From the NCBI RefSeq assembly GCF_900107585.1, contig NZ_FNQM01000009.1:1-64000 (forward strand): a DNA stretch of 64,000 bases, in the 5' to 3' direction. This document shows, piece by piece, positions 40,754 through 49,352 of the stretch (within the stretch, counting starts at the first letter, position 1; every line of letters begins with the position of its first letter). A program made the translations under genes and the position numbers. Source of the stretch: Rubrimonas cliftonensis (GTDB taxonomy: Bacteria; Pseudomonadota; Alphaproteobacteria; Rhodobacterales; Rhodobacteraceae). The notes under the pieces were generated by a model. That model did not search any database. It saw only the letters and a list, made by a program, of their open reading frames with translations, and was not told the origin of the DNA.

Positions 40754-41644
40754 TCACCCCCGCAGATGCGTCTCGAAGAAGGCCAGCGTGCGCCGCCACG
40801 CCAACTCCGCCGCCTCGGCGTCGTAGCGGGGCGTCGTGTCGTTGTGGAAGCCGTGGTTCACGTCCGGATAGAAATGCGCGGAGAATTCCTTGCCATGCGC
40901 GATCAGCGCCGCCTCATAGGCCGGCCAGCCGGCGTTGATGCGCTCGTCGAGCCCGGCGAAGTGCAGCATCAGCGGGGCCTCGATCGCCGGAACGTCCTCC
41001 GCCGCCGCCTGCCGGCCGTAGAACGGAACCGAGCAGCCAAGGCCGGGGTAGGCGACCGCCAGCGCGTTGCACACGCCGCCGCCATAGCAGAAGCCCACCG
41101 CGCCGATGCGTCCCGTCGAGCCGTCATGGCCTGCAAGATGCTCGTAGCCGGCGAAGAAGTCGTTCATCAGCTTCACCGGGTCGAGGCTGCGCTGCATCTC
41201 GCGGCCCTCCTCGTCCGTGCCCGGATAGCCGCCGAGCGGCGTGAGCCCGTCCGGCCCCAGCGCGAGGTAGCCGGCCTTGGCCGCGCGCCGCACGACGTCC
41301 TCGATGTAGGGGTTCAGGCCGCGGTTCTCGTGGATGACCAGCACCGCCGGCAGCGGGCCGTCGGCCCCGGCGGGGCGCGCCATCAGGCCGCGCACCGTCC
41401 CGTGGCCGTCGGGCGAGGGGTACTCGATGGTCTCGGTCTCGATGGCGGGGTCGTCGGGCGCAACCTGCCGGGCCAGCGCATAGTCGGGCCTGAGGCTGTC
41501 GAGGATCGCCGCCGCGGTCATCCCCCCGACCGCATACTTCGCCGCCTCGTCGAGGAACTGGCGCTTGGTGACGGCGCCGTGAACGTAGCCGTCGAACACT
41601 TCGAGGATGCGGGGGTGGAAGTCCGCCGCGGTCTTGCGCTGCAT
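40754..41644 (-). CDS. Dienelactone hydrolase family protein
   Basis: A 296-residue alpha/beta hydrolase with the nucleophile Cys186 in GAVGFCYGGG and likely triad partners Asp233 (FAGLDERIN) and His264 (DVNHGFHND). The Cys nucleophile places it in the dienelactone hydrolase family, close to the YghX subgroup. Residues 1-55 form an extra N-terminal helical region (FHPRILEVFDGYVHGAVTKRQFLDEAAKYAVGG). It resembles the Tat-like leader of related proteins but lacks the twin arginine, so I predict a cytoplasmic enzyme. No chlorocatechol genes are nearby, so the substrate is unknown. Confidence 0.87.
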   Translation of the reverse strand: MQRKTAADFHPRILEVFDGYVHGAVTKRQFLDEAAKYAVGGMTAAAILDSLRPDYALARQVAPDDPAIETETIEYPSPDGHGTVRGLMARPAGADGPLPAVLVIHENRGLNPYIEDVVRRAAKAGYLALGPDGLTPLGGYPGTDEEGREMQRSLDPVKLMNDFFAGYEHLAGHDGSTGRIGAVGFCYGGGVCNALAVAYPGLGCSVPFYGRQAAAEDVPAIEAPLMLHFAGLDERINAGWPAYEAALIAHGKEFSAHFYPDVNHGFHNDTTPRYDAEAAELAWRRTLAFFETHLRG

Positions 41645-41747
41645 CGTTCTGGCTCCAGTCGTGGCGGCCGCCGCCCGCGACCGCCGCGAGGCTAGGCCGA
41701 TTCGCGACGGCGGGCGCTCACGATCGGCTGAGGCGCGGCCAGCAGCC

Positions 41748-42587
41748 TCAGCCGGCCTCGTTGAGCCCCAGCACGTCCAGCATGTCGTACTCTCCAGGCC
41801 GCCGCCCCTGGCCCCACAGCGCCGCCTGCACCGCGCCGCGGGCGAAGATCATCCGGTCCGTCGCCACATGGCCGAGCGTCACGCGCTCGCCCATGCCGGC
41901 GAAGGTGACGGCGTGCTCGCCCACGACGTCGCCGCCGCGCAGGGAAGCGAAGCCGATGGCGCCTTCGGGCCGCGGCCCGGTGATCCCGTCGCGGCCCCTG
42001 ACGGCGAGCTCCGCCAGCGTCGCGCCACGGCCCTGCGCCGCCGCCTCTCCCAGCATCAGCGCGGTGCCGGAGGGCGCGTCGGCCTTCCAGCGATGGTGCG
42101 TCTCGACGATTTCGACGTCCCACTCCGTCCCCAGCGCGGCGGCGACGCGGCGGGTCATCGCGGTGAGCAGATTGACGCCCAGCGACATGTTGCCCGCGCG
42201 CACGATCACCGCGTGGCGGGCGCAGGCGCGCAGCCGGGCGAGATGGGCGGCCTCGAAGCCTGTCACGCCGATCACATGGGTCAGCCGCGCCTGCGCCGCG
42301 AGTTCCGCGTGGGCGACCGCCGCCTCGGGCGAGGTGAAGTCCAGCACCGCCTGCGCCCCGGCGAAGAGCGGCAGCGGATCGTCCGACACCGCGAGCCCGA
42401 TCGGCCGGCCGAGGCCGATCGCCTCGCCGACGTCGCGCCCCGCCCAGTCATGGCCCGGCCGCACGGTGGCGCCGGCCAGCGTCACGCCGTCGTGCTCGAT
42501 CACGGCGCGGGCGAGCATTCCGCCCATGCGCCCGGCGACGCCGGCGACGACGACATGGATGGTCTGCGGGGCGGGGCGGTCGGGCAT
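41748..42587 (-). CDS. dapB: 4-hydroxy-tetrahydrodipicolinate reductase
   Basis: A 279-residue enzyme of lysine and diaminopimelate synthesis. The dinucleotide fold [18 protein letters not shown] is at the N-terminus, and the substrate site [19 protein letters not shown] is near residue 155. ATG 42587 has GAGGAG eight bases upstream; the longer in-frame start at 42638 would add an Arg-rich stretch with no homology. Located alone between the hydrolase and an aminotransferase read the other way. Confidence 0.94.
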   Translation of the reverse strand: MPDRPAPQTIHVVVAGVAGRMGGMLARAVIEHDGVTLAGATVRPGHDWAGRDVGEAIGLGRPIGLAVSDDPLPLFAGAQAVLDFTSPEAAVAHAELAAQARLTHVIGVTGFEAAHLARLRACARHAVIVRAGNMSLGVNLLTAMTRRVAAALGTEWDVEIVETHHRWKADAPSGTALMLGEAAAQGRGATLAELAVRGRDGITGPRPEGAIGFASLRGGDVVGEHAVTFAGMGERVTLGHVATDRMIFARGAVQAALWGQGRRPGEYDMLDVLGLNEAG

Positions 42588-42714
42588 CGGGGCGGCTCCT
42601 CGGCGTTCGAGCCTCCCTTGTAGGCGCTTCGGCCCCATCCCCGCCAGCGGCCCCGGTCCCAGGACCGGCCCGGTCCCGCTGCGACGCGCGCCCCGGGTCC
42701 CCGCCTGCGCCCCC

Positions 42715-42794
42715 TGCGGCGGGACCGTCCCCTGCGTCGCGCCCTGCCGCGGGACTGTCCCCTGCGTCGCGACCTGCGGCGGGACTGTCCATTG
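42715..42794. repeat. 30-bp tandem repeat upstream of the class III aminotransferase
   Basis: Units at 42715-42744, 42745-42774 and a partial third to about 42794 share the pattern tgcggcgggactgtcccctg with few changes. The array fills most of the 263-base gap between divergent dapB and the aminotransferase. Each unit holds a GGGAC-GTCCC half-palindrome, so it could act as a repeated protein-binding site or simply be slippage. Confidence 0.7.
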
Positions 42795-42850
42795 TGCGGC
42801 GCGTCCGCGGGCTGATACCCTGCCGCTTTCACCGGTTCGGAGGATGCGCC

Positions 42851-44242
42851 ATGGATGGCGGGCCGCTCAGCAACATGCACGCGCGCGACGTCGAGGCGCT
42901 GCTGCATCCCTACACCAACGCCGTCGCGCACCGCAGCGTCGGGCCGCACACCATCGAGCGCGGCGAGGGCGTCTATGTCTATGACAGCGAGGGCCGCAAG
43001 CTGCTGGAGGGCATGGCGGGCCTGTGGTGCGCCGGGCTCGGCTTCCACGACGAGGAGCTGATAGAGGCGGCGCGCGAGCAGCTCGGCAGGCTGCCCTACT
43101 ACCACCTGTTCGCCGGGCGCAGCTTCGAGCCCGCGGTGGAGCTGGCCGAGAAGCTCAAGGAGCTCGCGCCGGTCCCGATGAGCAAGATCTTCTACCAGTC
43201 GTCAGGCTCCGAGGCCAACGACACCCAGATCAAGATGGCCTGGTATTACAACAACGCGCTGGGCCGACCCGAGAAGAAGAAGATCATCAGCCGCGTGAAG
43301 GGCTATCACGGCGTCACCGTCTTCTCCGCCTCGCTCACCGGGCTGCCCTACAATCACAAGGACTTCGACCTGCCGGTAAGCGATCGGGTGAAGCACGTCG
43401 CGACGCCGCACCACTGGCGCGGCGCCCATCCGGGCGAGACCGAGGCCGAGTTCGCCGCGCGCCTCGCCGCCGACCTCGACGCCTTCATCGAGGCCGAGGG
43501 CCCCGAGACCGTCGCCGCCTTCATCGCCGAGCCGGTCATGGGCGCCGGCGGCGTCATCGTGCCGCCCGAGGGTTATTTCGAGGCGATCATGCCGGTGCTT
43601 AGGAAGCACGACGTGCTGATGATCGATGACGAGGTGATCTGCGGCTTCGGGCGCACCGGGAACTGGTTCGGCGCCACCACCCTCGGCATGACGCCGACCT
43701 CGATCTCGATGGCGAAGCAGCTCACTTCCGCCTACGTGCCGCTCTCCGCCGTCGCGATCAACGCCGAGATGGCCGAGGCGATCGAGCAGAACAGCCACAA
43801 GATCGGGCTGTTCGGCCACGGCTTCACCTATGGCGGCCATCCGCTCGGCTGCGCGGTGGCGATCAAGACCATCGAGATCTACCAGCGCCGCGACATCGTC
43901 GGCCATGTCCGCAAGGTCGCGCCGCTGTTCCAGAAGCGCCTGCGCGACCATGCCGGCCATCCGCTCGTGGGCGAAGCGCGCGGCGTCGGCCTGATGGGCG
44001 CGCTGGAGGTCTCGCCCGACCGCGAGAAGGCCGCGACCTTCGCCCAGCCCGGCAAGGTCGGCGCGAAGCTCTCCGCCGAGATGCTGTCGCGCGGCGTCAT
44101 CGGCCGCGCCATCGGCGACAGCTTCGCCTTCTGCCCGCCGATGGTGATCACCGAGGAGCAGATCGAGGAGATGTTCGCGCCGCTGGAGGCCAGCCTCGAC
44201 GCCACGCTCGCCTGGGCGAAGGCGGAAGGCTGCCTCGGCTGA
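42851..44242 (+). CDS. Class III PLP-dependent aminotransferase
   Basis: A 463-residue omega-amino acid or diamine aminotransferase. The PLP-binding Lys289 lies in [17 protein letters not shown], the cofactor Asp260 in [16 protein letters not shown], and the phosphate-binding turn is SSGSEAND near 117. The family includes enzymes for beta-alanine, putrescine, taurine and 4-aminobutyrate; the substrate cannot be settled here, and neighbouring genes give no hint. ATG 42851 has GGAGG seven bases upstream. A tandem-repeat array lies just before its promoter region. Confidence 0.93.
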   Translation: MDGGPLSNMHARDVEALLHPYTNAVAHRSVGPHTIERGEGVYVYDSEGRKLLEGMAGLWCAGLGFHDEELIEAAREQLGRLPYYHLFAGRSFEPAVELAEKLKELAPVPMSKIFYQSSGSEANDTQIKMAWYYNNALGRPEKKKIISRVKGYHGVTVFSASLTGLPYNHKDFDLPVSDRVKHVATPHHWRGAHPGETEAEFAARLAADLDAFIEAEGPETVAAFIAEPVMGAGGVIVPPEGYFEAIMPVLRKHDVLMIDDEVICGFGRTGNWFGATTLGMTPTSISMAKQLTSAYVPLSAVAINAEMAEAIEQNSHKIGLFGHGFTYGGHPLGCAVAIKTIEIYQRRDIVGHVRKVAPLFQKRLRDHAGHPLVGEARGVGLMGALEVSPDREKAATFAQPGKVGAKLSAEMLSRGVIGRAIGDSFAFCPPMVITEEQIEEMFAPLEASLDATLAWAKAEGCLG

Positions 44243-44328
44243 CGCGCCTCGCCGCGGCGCACCTGCTGGCCCTCGGGACCGGCGGCGGCGCCGCGGTGCA
44301 GGTCGCGACGAACCCCGGCGCGCTGGCC

Positions 44329-44349
44329 GCGCAAAGGTTCACTTTGCGC
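44329..44349. other. Perfect hairpin downstream of the class III aminotransferase
   Basis: GCGCAAAG-gttca-CTTTGCGC forms an eight-base perfect stem 86 bases after the aminotransferase stop, in the 262-base gap before the converging HugZ gene. There is no T-run. It could be a rho-dependent end or an operator-like palindrome. The rest of the gap shows nothing I can name. Confidence 0.4.
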
Positions 44350-44504
44350 TGGTCGCGAAGGTCCACGGCGCGGCGCAGAAGGCGGGCGCCCATCTGGCGG
44401 GTGCGTGGGCCAGGGGGAGGAATGTCGCGCAGCGCCCCCGAACGTCCGCCTCCCGCCCCAAAACCGTCAGTCGGGCTGCTCCGCCAGAACCGCGGTCTGC
44501 GCGC

Positions 44505-45251
44505 TCACACCGCCCGCCGCGCCAGCGCCACCAGCGCGGCGCGCAGGGCGCCAGGCGTCGCGACCGGCGACATGAACTCCAGGCGTCGCACGTCGTCGCC
44601 GCAGGCCAGGTCCGCGCCCTCGGGGTCGATGCCGGTCAGCCGCCAGGGCGGGCCGTGCGGGCCGGCCGGGTCCGCGCCGCAGATGCGCGCGTAGTGCGCC
44701 ACCGCGTCGCCGTGGTCGGCGTTCATGTGCTCCACCGCCGCAGGCTCGCCCTCCGCAAGCCCGCGCCAGTCCGCGCGCGGGCGCAGGTCGTCGGGCCCGA
44801 GTTCATGCGCGGCGCCGAACCCCGCGTTGAAGTCCGCGCGCAGGGGCGACAGCCTGAAGAACGCGAAATCCCCGAAATCGGCGTAGAGCGCGGCTTTGGG
44901 GTGCCGGGCGAGGTAGCGCCGGCGGGCGTCGCCGTCCTCGTCGCGCGAGAGCCGGCGCGCCTCGCAGAACAGCGTCAGCCGCGGGTGGGCCAGCGGGTCG
45001 CCCTTGCCCGGCTCGCCGATGAGCAGCGACACGCGGGCGTCGGCGTCCATCGCGCCGGTGTGGGCGGAGAGCTGCGAGACGAGGCAGACGGGCGCGCCGT
45101 CGATCAGGGTGGCCAGCGCCACCCGGCTCGCCATCGGCCAGCCGCCGCCCGCCAGCGTCGCCAGCGCGCCGAAGCGCGCCAGCCGCACCATGCGCCGGGC
45201 CTGCGCCCGGGCCGCGTCGTCAGCGGGTCTCAGCGCCTGTTCGCGCTCCAT
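44505..45251 (-). CDS. HugZ-type haem-utilisation/FMN-binding family protein
   Basis: A 248-residue protein with an N-terminal pyridoxamine-phosphate-oxidase-like split barrel (FGALATLAGGGWPMASRVALATLIDGAPVCLVSQLSAHTGAMDAD) and a C-terminal DUF2470-like domain (AVEHMNADHGDAVAHYARI). This two-domain arrangement is that of the HugZ family; the Helicobacter protein degrades haem. Whether this one binds haem or flavin is uncertain. ATG 45251 begins MEREQALRPADDAARAQARR; a longer in-frame reading upstream is Arg-rich without support. It is read leftwards after the glutathionyl-hydroquinone reductase gene. Confidence 0.85.
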   Translation of the reverse strand: MEREQALRPADDAARAQARRMVRLARFGALATLAGGGWPMASRVALATLIDGAPVCLVSQLSAHTGAMDADARVSLLIGEPGKGDPLAHPRLTLFCEARRLSRDEDGDARRRYLARHPKAALYADFGDFAFFRLSPLRADFNAGFGAAHELGPDDLRPRADWRGLAEGEPAAVEHMNADHGDAVAHYARICGADPAGPHGPPWRLTGIDPEGADLACGDDVRRLEFMSPVATPGALRAALVALARRAV

Positions 45252-45318
45252 GCGCCGTCTCCCCCTCACTGCCGGCGACACCCTTAACGGCCCCGCGCGG
45301 CCGAGAGAAGGGCGCGGA

Positions 45319-46308
45319 TCAGGCCGCTTTCAGGCGTTCGCGCCCGTGGGGCGCGTCGAAGTCGGGCAGGGGGCCGATGGGGACGATCCGCGTCGGGTTG
45401 ATGGTCTCGTGGCTCGCGTAATAGTGCGTCGAGATGTGGTCGAAGGCGACCGTTTCGGCCACGCCCGGCTGCTGATACATCTCGCGTAGCCAGCCCGTCA
45501 GCGCCGGGTAGTCCGCGATCCGGCGCCGGTTGCACTTGAAATGACCGTGATAGACCGCGTCGAAGCGGATCAGCGTCGTGAACAACCGCCAGTCGGCCTC
45601 GGTCGCGCGGTCGCCGGCGAGGTGGCGGCGCGCGGTCAGCAGGCCCTCCAGCCAGTCGAGGCTTTCGAACAGCGGAATCACGGCGGCCTCGTAGGCCTCT
45701 TGCGTCGTCGCGAAGCCGGCCTTGTAGACGCCGTTGTTCACCGTGTCGTAGACGCGCGCGTTGATCGTTTCGATCTCCGCGCGCAGCGGCTCGGGGAAGA
45801 AATCCTGCGCGTCGCCGGTCAGCGCATCGAAGCCGCTGTTGAACATGCGGATGATCTCGGAGGATTCGTTGGAGACGATGCGCCCCTGCGCCTTGTCCCA
45901 CAGCAGCGGCACGGTCACGCGGCCCGTCATGTCGGGCGTATCGCGCAGGTAGACGTCGCGCAGGAAGGCCTCGCCGAACAGGTGGTCGTCGGTCACGCCG
46001 GGGAAGTTCTTCTCGAAGGTCCAGCCGTCCTCGCCCATGTGCGGAGAGACGACCGAGACCGAGACGATCTCCTCCAGCCCCTTCAGCGCCCGGAAGATCA
46101 GCGCCCGGTGCGCCCAGGGGCAGGCCAGCGAGACGTAGAGGTGATAGCGGTCGGCCTCGGCCTTGAAGCCGCCCTCGCCGGACGGGCCGGGCGCGCCGTC
46201 CGGGGTGATCCAGTTGCGGAAGCGCGCCGCGTCGCGCCTGAAGGCGCCGCCGGTCTTCCCGGTCTCGTACCACTGATCACGCCATTCGCCGTTGACGAGA
46301 AGGCCCAT
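45319..46308 (-). CDS. yqjG: Glutathionyl-hydroquinone reductase (Xi-class GST)
   Basis: A 329-residue glutathione S-transferase of the Xi class. The catalytic Cys is in SLACPWAHRALIFRALKGLE near residue 60; IVSNESSEIIRMFNSGFD near 130 and the C-terminal helical domain (DWRLFTTLIRFDAVYHGHFKCN) are typical. The enzyme reduces glutathionyl-hydroquinones with glutathione. ATG 46308 has AGGAGA seven bases upstream; upstream in-frame codons read Arg-rich and lie in a distinctly AT-rich patch (46320-46400). A weak leftward promoter candidate (TTTATG, 16 bases, TATCCT) lies there, so the gene is probably transcribed separately from the glycosyltransferases. Confidence 0.92.
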   Translation of the reverse strand: MGLLVNGEWRDQWYETGKTGGAFRRDAARFRNWITPDGAPGPSGEGGFKAEADRYHLYVSLACPWAHRALIFRALKGLEEIVSVSVVSPHMGEDGWTFEKNFPGVTDDHLFGEAFLRDVYLRDTPDMTGRVTVPLLWDKAQGRIVSNESSEIIRMFNSGFDALTGDAQDFFPEPLRAEIETINARVYDTVNNGVYKAGFATTQEAYEAAVIPLFESLDWLEGLLTARRHLAGDRATEADWRLFTTLIRFDAVYHGHFKCNRRRIADYPALTGWLREMYQQPGVAETVAFDHISTHYYASHETINPTRIVPIGPLPDFDAPHGRERLKAA

Positions 46309-46404
46309 CGGTCGTCTCCTTTTCCTCCGCCGACAAAGGATATGACTTAAGCAACGCGCATAAACCCGCATTCGTTCGGCAGACTGTGTCGATATTCTGG
46401 ACAA

Positions 46405-47514
46405 TCAGCCGAGTAGCAGCCGCGCCGAGACCACCGCGCCGCGGAGATCGAGCGGCGGCGGCCCGGCGGCCCGGCCCTTGTTCCGCGCCCGGCGCACGGC
46501 CGCCAGCAGCGCCGGCCCGTCGTCGGCGTCGAGCGTCTCCACGATGCCCAGCCGCGCGAAGGCGGCCGCGCGCAGCCCCTGCTCGCGCTCGCCGCCATCG
46601 CTCAGCGGGCAGGCGACCGCCGGCGCGCCGGCCTGAGCGATCTCGACCGCGGCGTTGTAGCCGAAGCGCGAGACCACCGCGGCGCAGGTCCGCAGCCGCG
46701 CGCGGAAATCCGGCGCCGCCGGCTCGGCGATCACCGGTGCGCCGCGGGCGAGGCGCGTCAGCGCCGCCGCCGCCGCCGCCGCGTCCGCCCCGCCGACGCG
46801 CAGCCGCCATGTGCGCCCGTCGTCGCGCCGCGCCGCCTCGACCGCCGCCGAGAGCAGCCCGCGCCCGAGCGCGCCGCCGCCCTCGGCGACCAGCACCTCG
46901 TCCGGGTCGCCCACAGGTTCCGGCTGCGGCGCGGCGACATAGCCCGTCGCGCGCGTCAGGTCTGCGATCTCCGCCGCGCCCGGCCAGCCGAGCGCAAAGG
47001 GCGCGACAGCCGGATCGCCGTGGACCAGCGCGCCGTCGTAGCCCGCGCGCAGCACGGCGTGGGCGGCGGCGACGCGGCCCGGCCTGCGCGGCGGCTCGGG
47101 AATGTCGCGCACCGAGGCGAGGACGCGCGCGCCCATGCCGCGCGCCTGAACCACCGCGGCGTCGAACTCGGCCGAGAGGATGCGACGGCCGAACGGGTAG
47201 AGCTCGGTGACGAGCACATCGGGCCGCGCCTCCTCCAGCGCCTCGGCCAGCCGCCGCGCCCGCGCCGCCGTCAGCGCGTCGTCCGCCGGGGCGCCGTCGG
47301 GCGTCGTCAGCCGCGAATAGTCGAGCCCGGCGACGGCCACGGGCGGAAGCTGCACGAGGCGGGCGGGGCCGGGGTCGAGATGCGGCAGCGGCCGCCCGCC
47401 GCTGATCGCCGTCGCCGCCCCGCCGGCCGCCTCGACGGCCTTGGCCAGCGTCAGGGTCCGCGCCAGATGCCCCGAGCCGCTGAGGTGGCAGACGAGGAAG
47501 GCGACGCGCGTCAC
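46405..47514 (-). CDS. MurG-like glycosyltransferase (GT-B fold)
   Basis: A 369-residue protein from GTG 47514. The N-terminal VAFLVCHLSGSGHLARTLTLAKAVEAAGG has the GxGHLxR pattern of GT28/MurG-like enzymes; the C-terminal donor domain shows the acceptor-type turn VSRFGYNAAVEIAQAGAPAVACPLSDGGEREQG, typical of nucleotide-sugar binding. It resembles the upstream cluster member at 50720-51940, so the two may work in sequence on one glycan. Donor, acceptor and final glycan are unknown. A 14-bp tandem repeat covers its start and separates it from the phosphatase gene. Confidence 0.82.
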   Translation of the reverse strand: MTRVAFLVCHLSGSGHLARTLTLAKAVEAAGGAATAISGGRPLPHLDPGPARLVQLPPVAVAGLDYSRLTTPDGAPADDALTAARARRLAEALEEARPDVLVTELYPFGRRILSAEFDAAVVQARGMGARVLASVRDIPEPPRRPGRVAAAHAVLRAGYDGALVHGDPAVAPFALGWPGAAEIADLTRATGYVAAPQPEPVGDPDEVLVAEGGGALGRGLLSAAVEAARRDDGRTWRLRVGGADAAAAAAALTRLARGAPVIAEPAAPDFRARLRTCAAVVSRFGYNAAVEIAQAGAPAVACPLSDGGEREQGLRAAAFARLGIVETLDADDGPALLAAVRRARNKGRAAGPPPLDLRGAVVSARLLLG

Positions 47515-47582
47515 GGGGTTGGTCTCATGGGGCTGGTCTCACGGGGCCGGTCTCACGGGGCTGGTCTCATGGGGCTGCTCTC
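47513..47582 (-). repeat. 14-bp tandem repeat carrying RTGA start-stop signals
   Basis: Five head-to-tail 14-base units (pattern AYGGGGYYGGTCTC on the + strand) occupy the whole junction between the phosphatase stop (47581-47583) and the glycosyltransferase GTG (47512-47514). Read leftwards, each unit contains CCCATGA or CCCGTGA, the same context as the true start CCCCGTGACG. The period is not a multiple of three, so copy-number change shifts any upstream extension between frames. Confidence 0.85.
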
Positions 47583-48255
47583 AAGAACCGGCCGGCGTCG
47601 CGCGGCGGGCGAGCGCGACGTCCCCGCCGGGGTCGCACGGGGCGCCGGCCGCGTCGAGCCGGAGGGTGTGGATGCAGCCGCGGCGGATGCGGAACGGCTC
47701 CGGCCGGTCGAAGTCCCACCTCCAGGCCTGCGCCAGGATCACCCGGATCAGCCCGCGATGGGCGACGAGCAGCGTCGGCCGCCCGTCCGACGCCCAACCT
47801 GCCGCCCCTCCCTGCGCCCCGCCCGCCGGCCCGTCCTGCGCGCAGCCCTCGCGCGCGATCTCCGCCAGCAGCGGGGCGACGCGGGCGCGCGCGTCGCCGG
47901 GGCTCTCGCCGCCGGGCGGGCGGCGCTCCCATCCCCAGGCCTCGACATGGGCGTAGCCCGAAGCCGGATCGGCCAGCAGCTCCGCGCCGCGCCGCCCCTC
48001 CCAGGCGCCCCAGGCCAGTTCTGTCAGCCGCGCGTCGGTCTCGAAGGCGGGCCAGAGCGCGGCGGCGGTGTCCTGCGCGCGGCTCAGCGGGCTCGCGATC
48101 ACCCGCGCCCCCTCCCAGCCTGGCGGCGGGGCTAGGCCCGCCAGCGCGGCGCGGGCCTCGGGCGTCAGCGGCCGGTCGACGCGGCCCTGCAGCCGCCCCT
48201 CGCGGTTCCAGTCGGTGGGGAAGTGGCGCAGCAGGCCGAGCCGCGCGCCGCTCAC
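47581..48255 (-). CDS. Histidine phosphatase family protein
   Basis: A 224-residue phosphoglycerate-mutase-fold phosphatase from GTG 48255 (GTGA overlap with the preceding glycosyltransferase). The catalytic loop is LLRHFPTDWNREGRLQGRVDRPLT; the usual RHG is RHF here, as in some relatives, and the second His is in LLVAHRGLIRVIL. Lying inside a sugar-transfer cluster, it may dephosphorylate a sugar-phosphate intermediate, but family members are promiscuous. Its middle part has a Gly/Ala insert (near residue 140). Confidence 0.85.
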   Translation of the reverse strand: MSGARLGLLRHFPTDWNREGRLQGRVDRPLTPEARAALAGLAPPPGWEGARVIASPLSRAQDTAAALWPAFETDARLTELAWGAWEGRRGAELLADPASGYAHVEAWGWERRPPGGESPGDARARVAPLLAEIAREGCAQDGPAGGAQGGAAGWASDGRPTLLVAHRGLIRVILAQAWRWDFDRPEPFRIRRGCIHTLRLDAAGAPCDPGGDVALARRATPAGS

Positions 48256-49349
48256 GGCAGCGTCTCCAGCGCGGCGCGCAGGCGTTCCGCGGCGGCGCGC
48301 ACGCCGTGGCGGGCCTCCATGTGCGCCCGCGCCGCGCGCCCCGCCGCCGCCAGCGCGCCCCGGTCCATCGCAAAGCGGCGCAGGGCGGCGGCGAAGGCCT
48401 CGGGCTCGCCCGGCTGCGTCAGCGCGCAGGCCGGGGCCACCACGTCGCGCACGCCGGGCCGGTCCTCCGCGATCACCGCCCGCCCCATCGCCTGCGCCTC
48501 CAGATAGACCATCCCGAACGCTTCGTTGACGCCGGGCCAGACGAGGAGATCGGCCTCGGCGTAGGCGTCGTGCAGCGCGGGCCGCGCGTCGATGCGGCCG
48601 GCGAAGCGCACCCGGCCCGCCAGCGGCGCGAGCGCCTCGCGCACTGCAGGCTCGGCCTCCCCGTCGCCCACCACGGTCAGCGTCCAGTCGACGTCGACCG
48701 CCGCCGCCAGCCCCTGCGCCAGCGCGCGGAAGGAGGCGAGCTTGTCCGGCGCCCGCATCATCGCCACGCTCAGCAGCCGCAGCGGCCCGGAGGCCGAGAC
48801 CGGCCGCGCCGCGACCTCGCCCAGCGCGGTGAAGGGCGGCAGGTGGACGAGGCTCTGGCCCTCGGGCCGCCCCGCCTCCAGCGCCGGCAGGTCTCGACGG
48901 GTGAACCAGAACACGACCGCCGCTGCGTCGAGCGCGGCTTCCGACGCCGCCGCGAAGCGCGCCCACGGCCCCGCCAGCCGGCGCGGCGCCCGCGTGCCCT
49001 CCACCACGACATAGGGCACGCCGAGCGCCCGCGAGACTGCGGGGCCGATCAGATCCGGCGCCTTGTAGTAGCAGTGATAGGTGAGCCACAGGACGGGCGG
49101 GGCGTCGCGCAGGGCCGCGACCAGCCTCGCCGTCTCGGCCTGCGCCGCCGCGACGATGCGCGCCTGCGCCGCCGGGTCGCCGGCGCCGTCCCGCGTGCGC
49201 AGCGCGCTGGCCACGAACGGCTCGAAACCGGCCCGGTCTAGCGCCTTGACCGTCAGCCGCGCGATGCGACGGTCGCCCGAGGGCGTCGGGTGGTCCGGCG
49301 GCTTCATCGGCGCGTGGAACGCCGCGCGGGGTCTGTCCGGCTGCGGCAC
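48252..49349 (-). CDS. Glycosyltransferase family 4 protein
   Basis: A 365-residue GT-B enzyme. The C-terminal donor site is readable as LLVWPGVNEAFGMVYLEAQAMGRAVIAEDRPGVRDVV, with the EAFG...E pattern of GT4, and PLRLLSVAMMRAPDKLASF marks the start of that domain. The N-terminal acceptor domain contains VLWLTYHCYYKAPDLIGP. It follows the next GT4 gene by three bases and overlaps the phosphatase, so the whole cluster appears co-transcribed. Substrates unknown. Confidence 0.87.
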   Translation of the reverse strand: MPQPDRPRAAFHAPMKPPDHPTPSGDRRIARLTVKALDRAGFEPFVASALRTRDGAGDPAAQARIVAAAQAETARLVAALRDAPPVLWLTYHCYYKAPDLIGPAVSRALGVPYVVVEGTRAPRRLAGPWARFAAASEAALDAAAVVFWFTRRDLPALEAGRPEGQSLVHLPPFTALGEVAARPVSASGPLRLLSVAMMRAPDKLASFRALAQGLAAAVDVDWTLTVVGDGEAEPAVREALAPLAGRVRFAGRIDARPALHDAYAEADLLVWPGVNEAFGMVYLEAQAMGRAVIAEDRPGVRDVVAPACALTQPGEPEAFAAALRRFAMDRGALAAAGRAARAHMEARHGVRAAAERLRAALETLP

Positions 49350-49352
49350 GGC

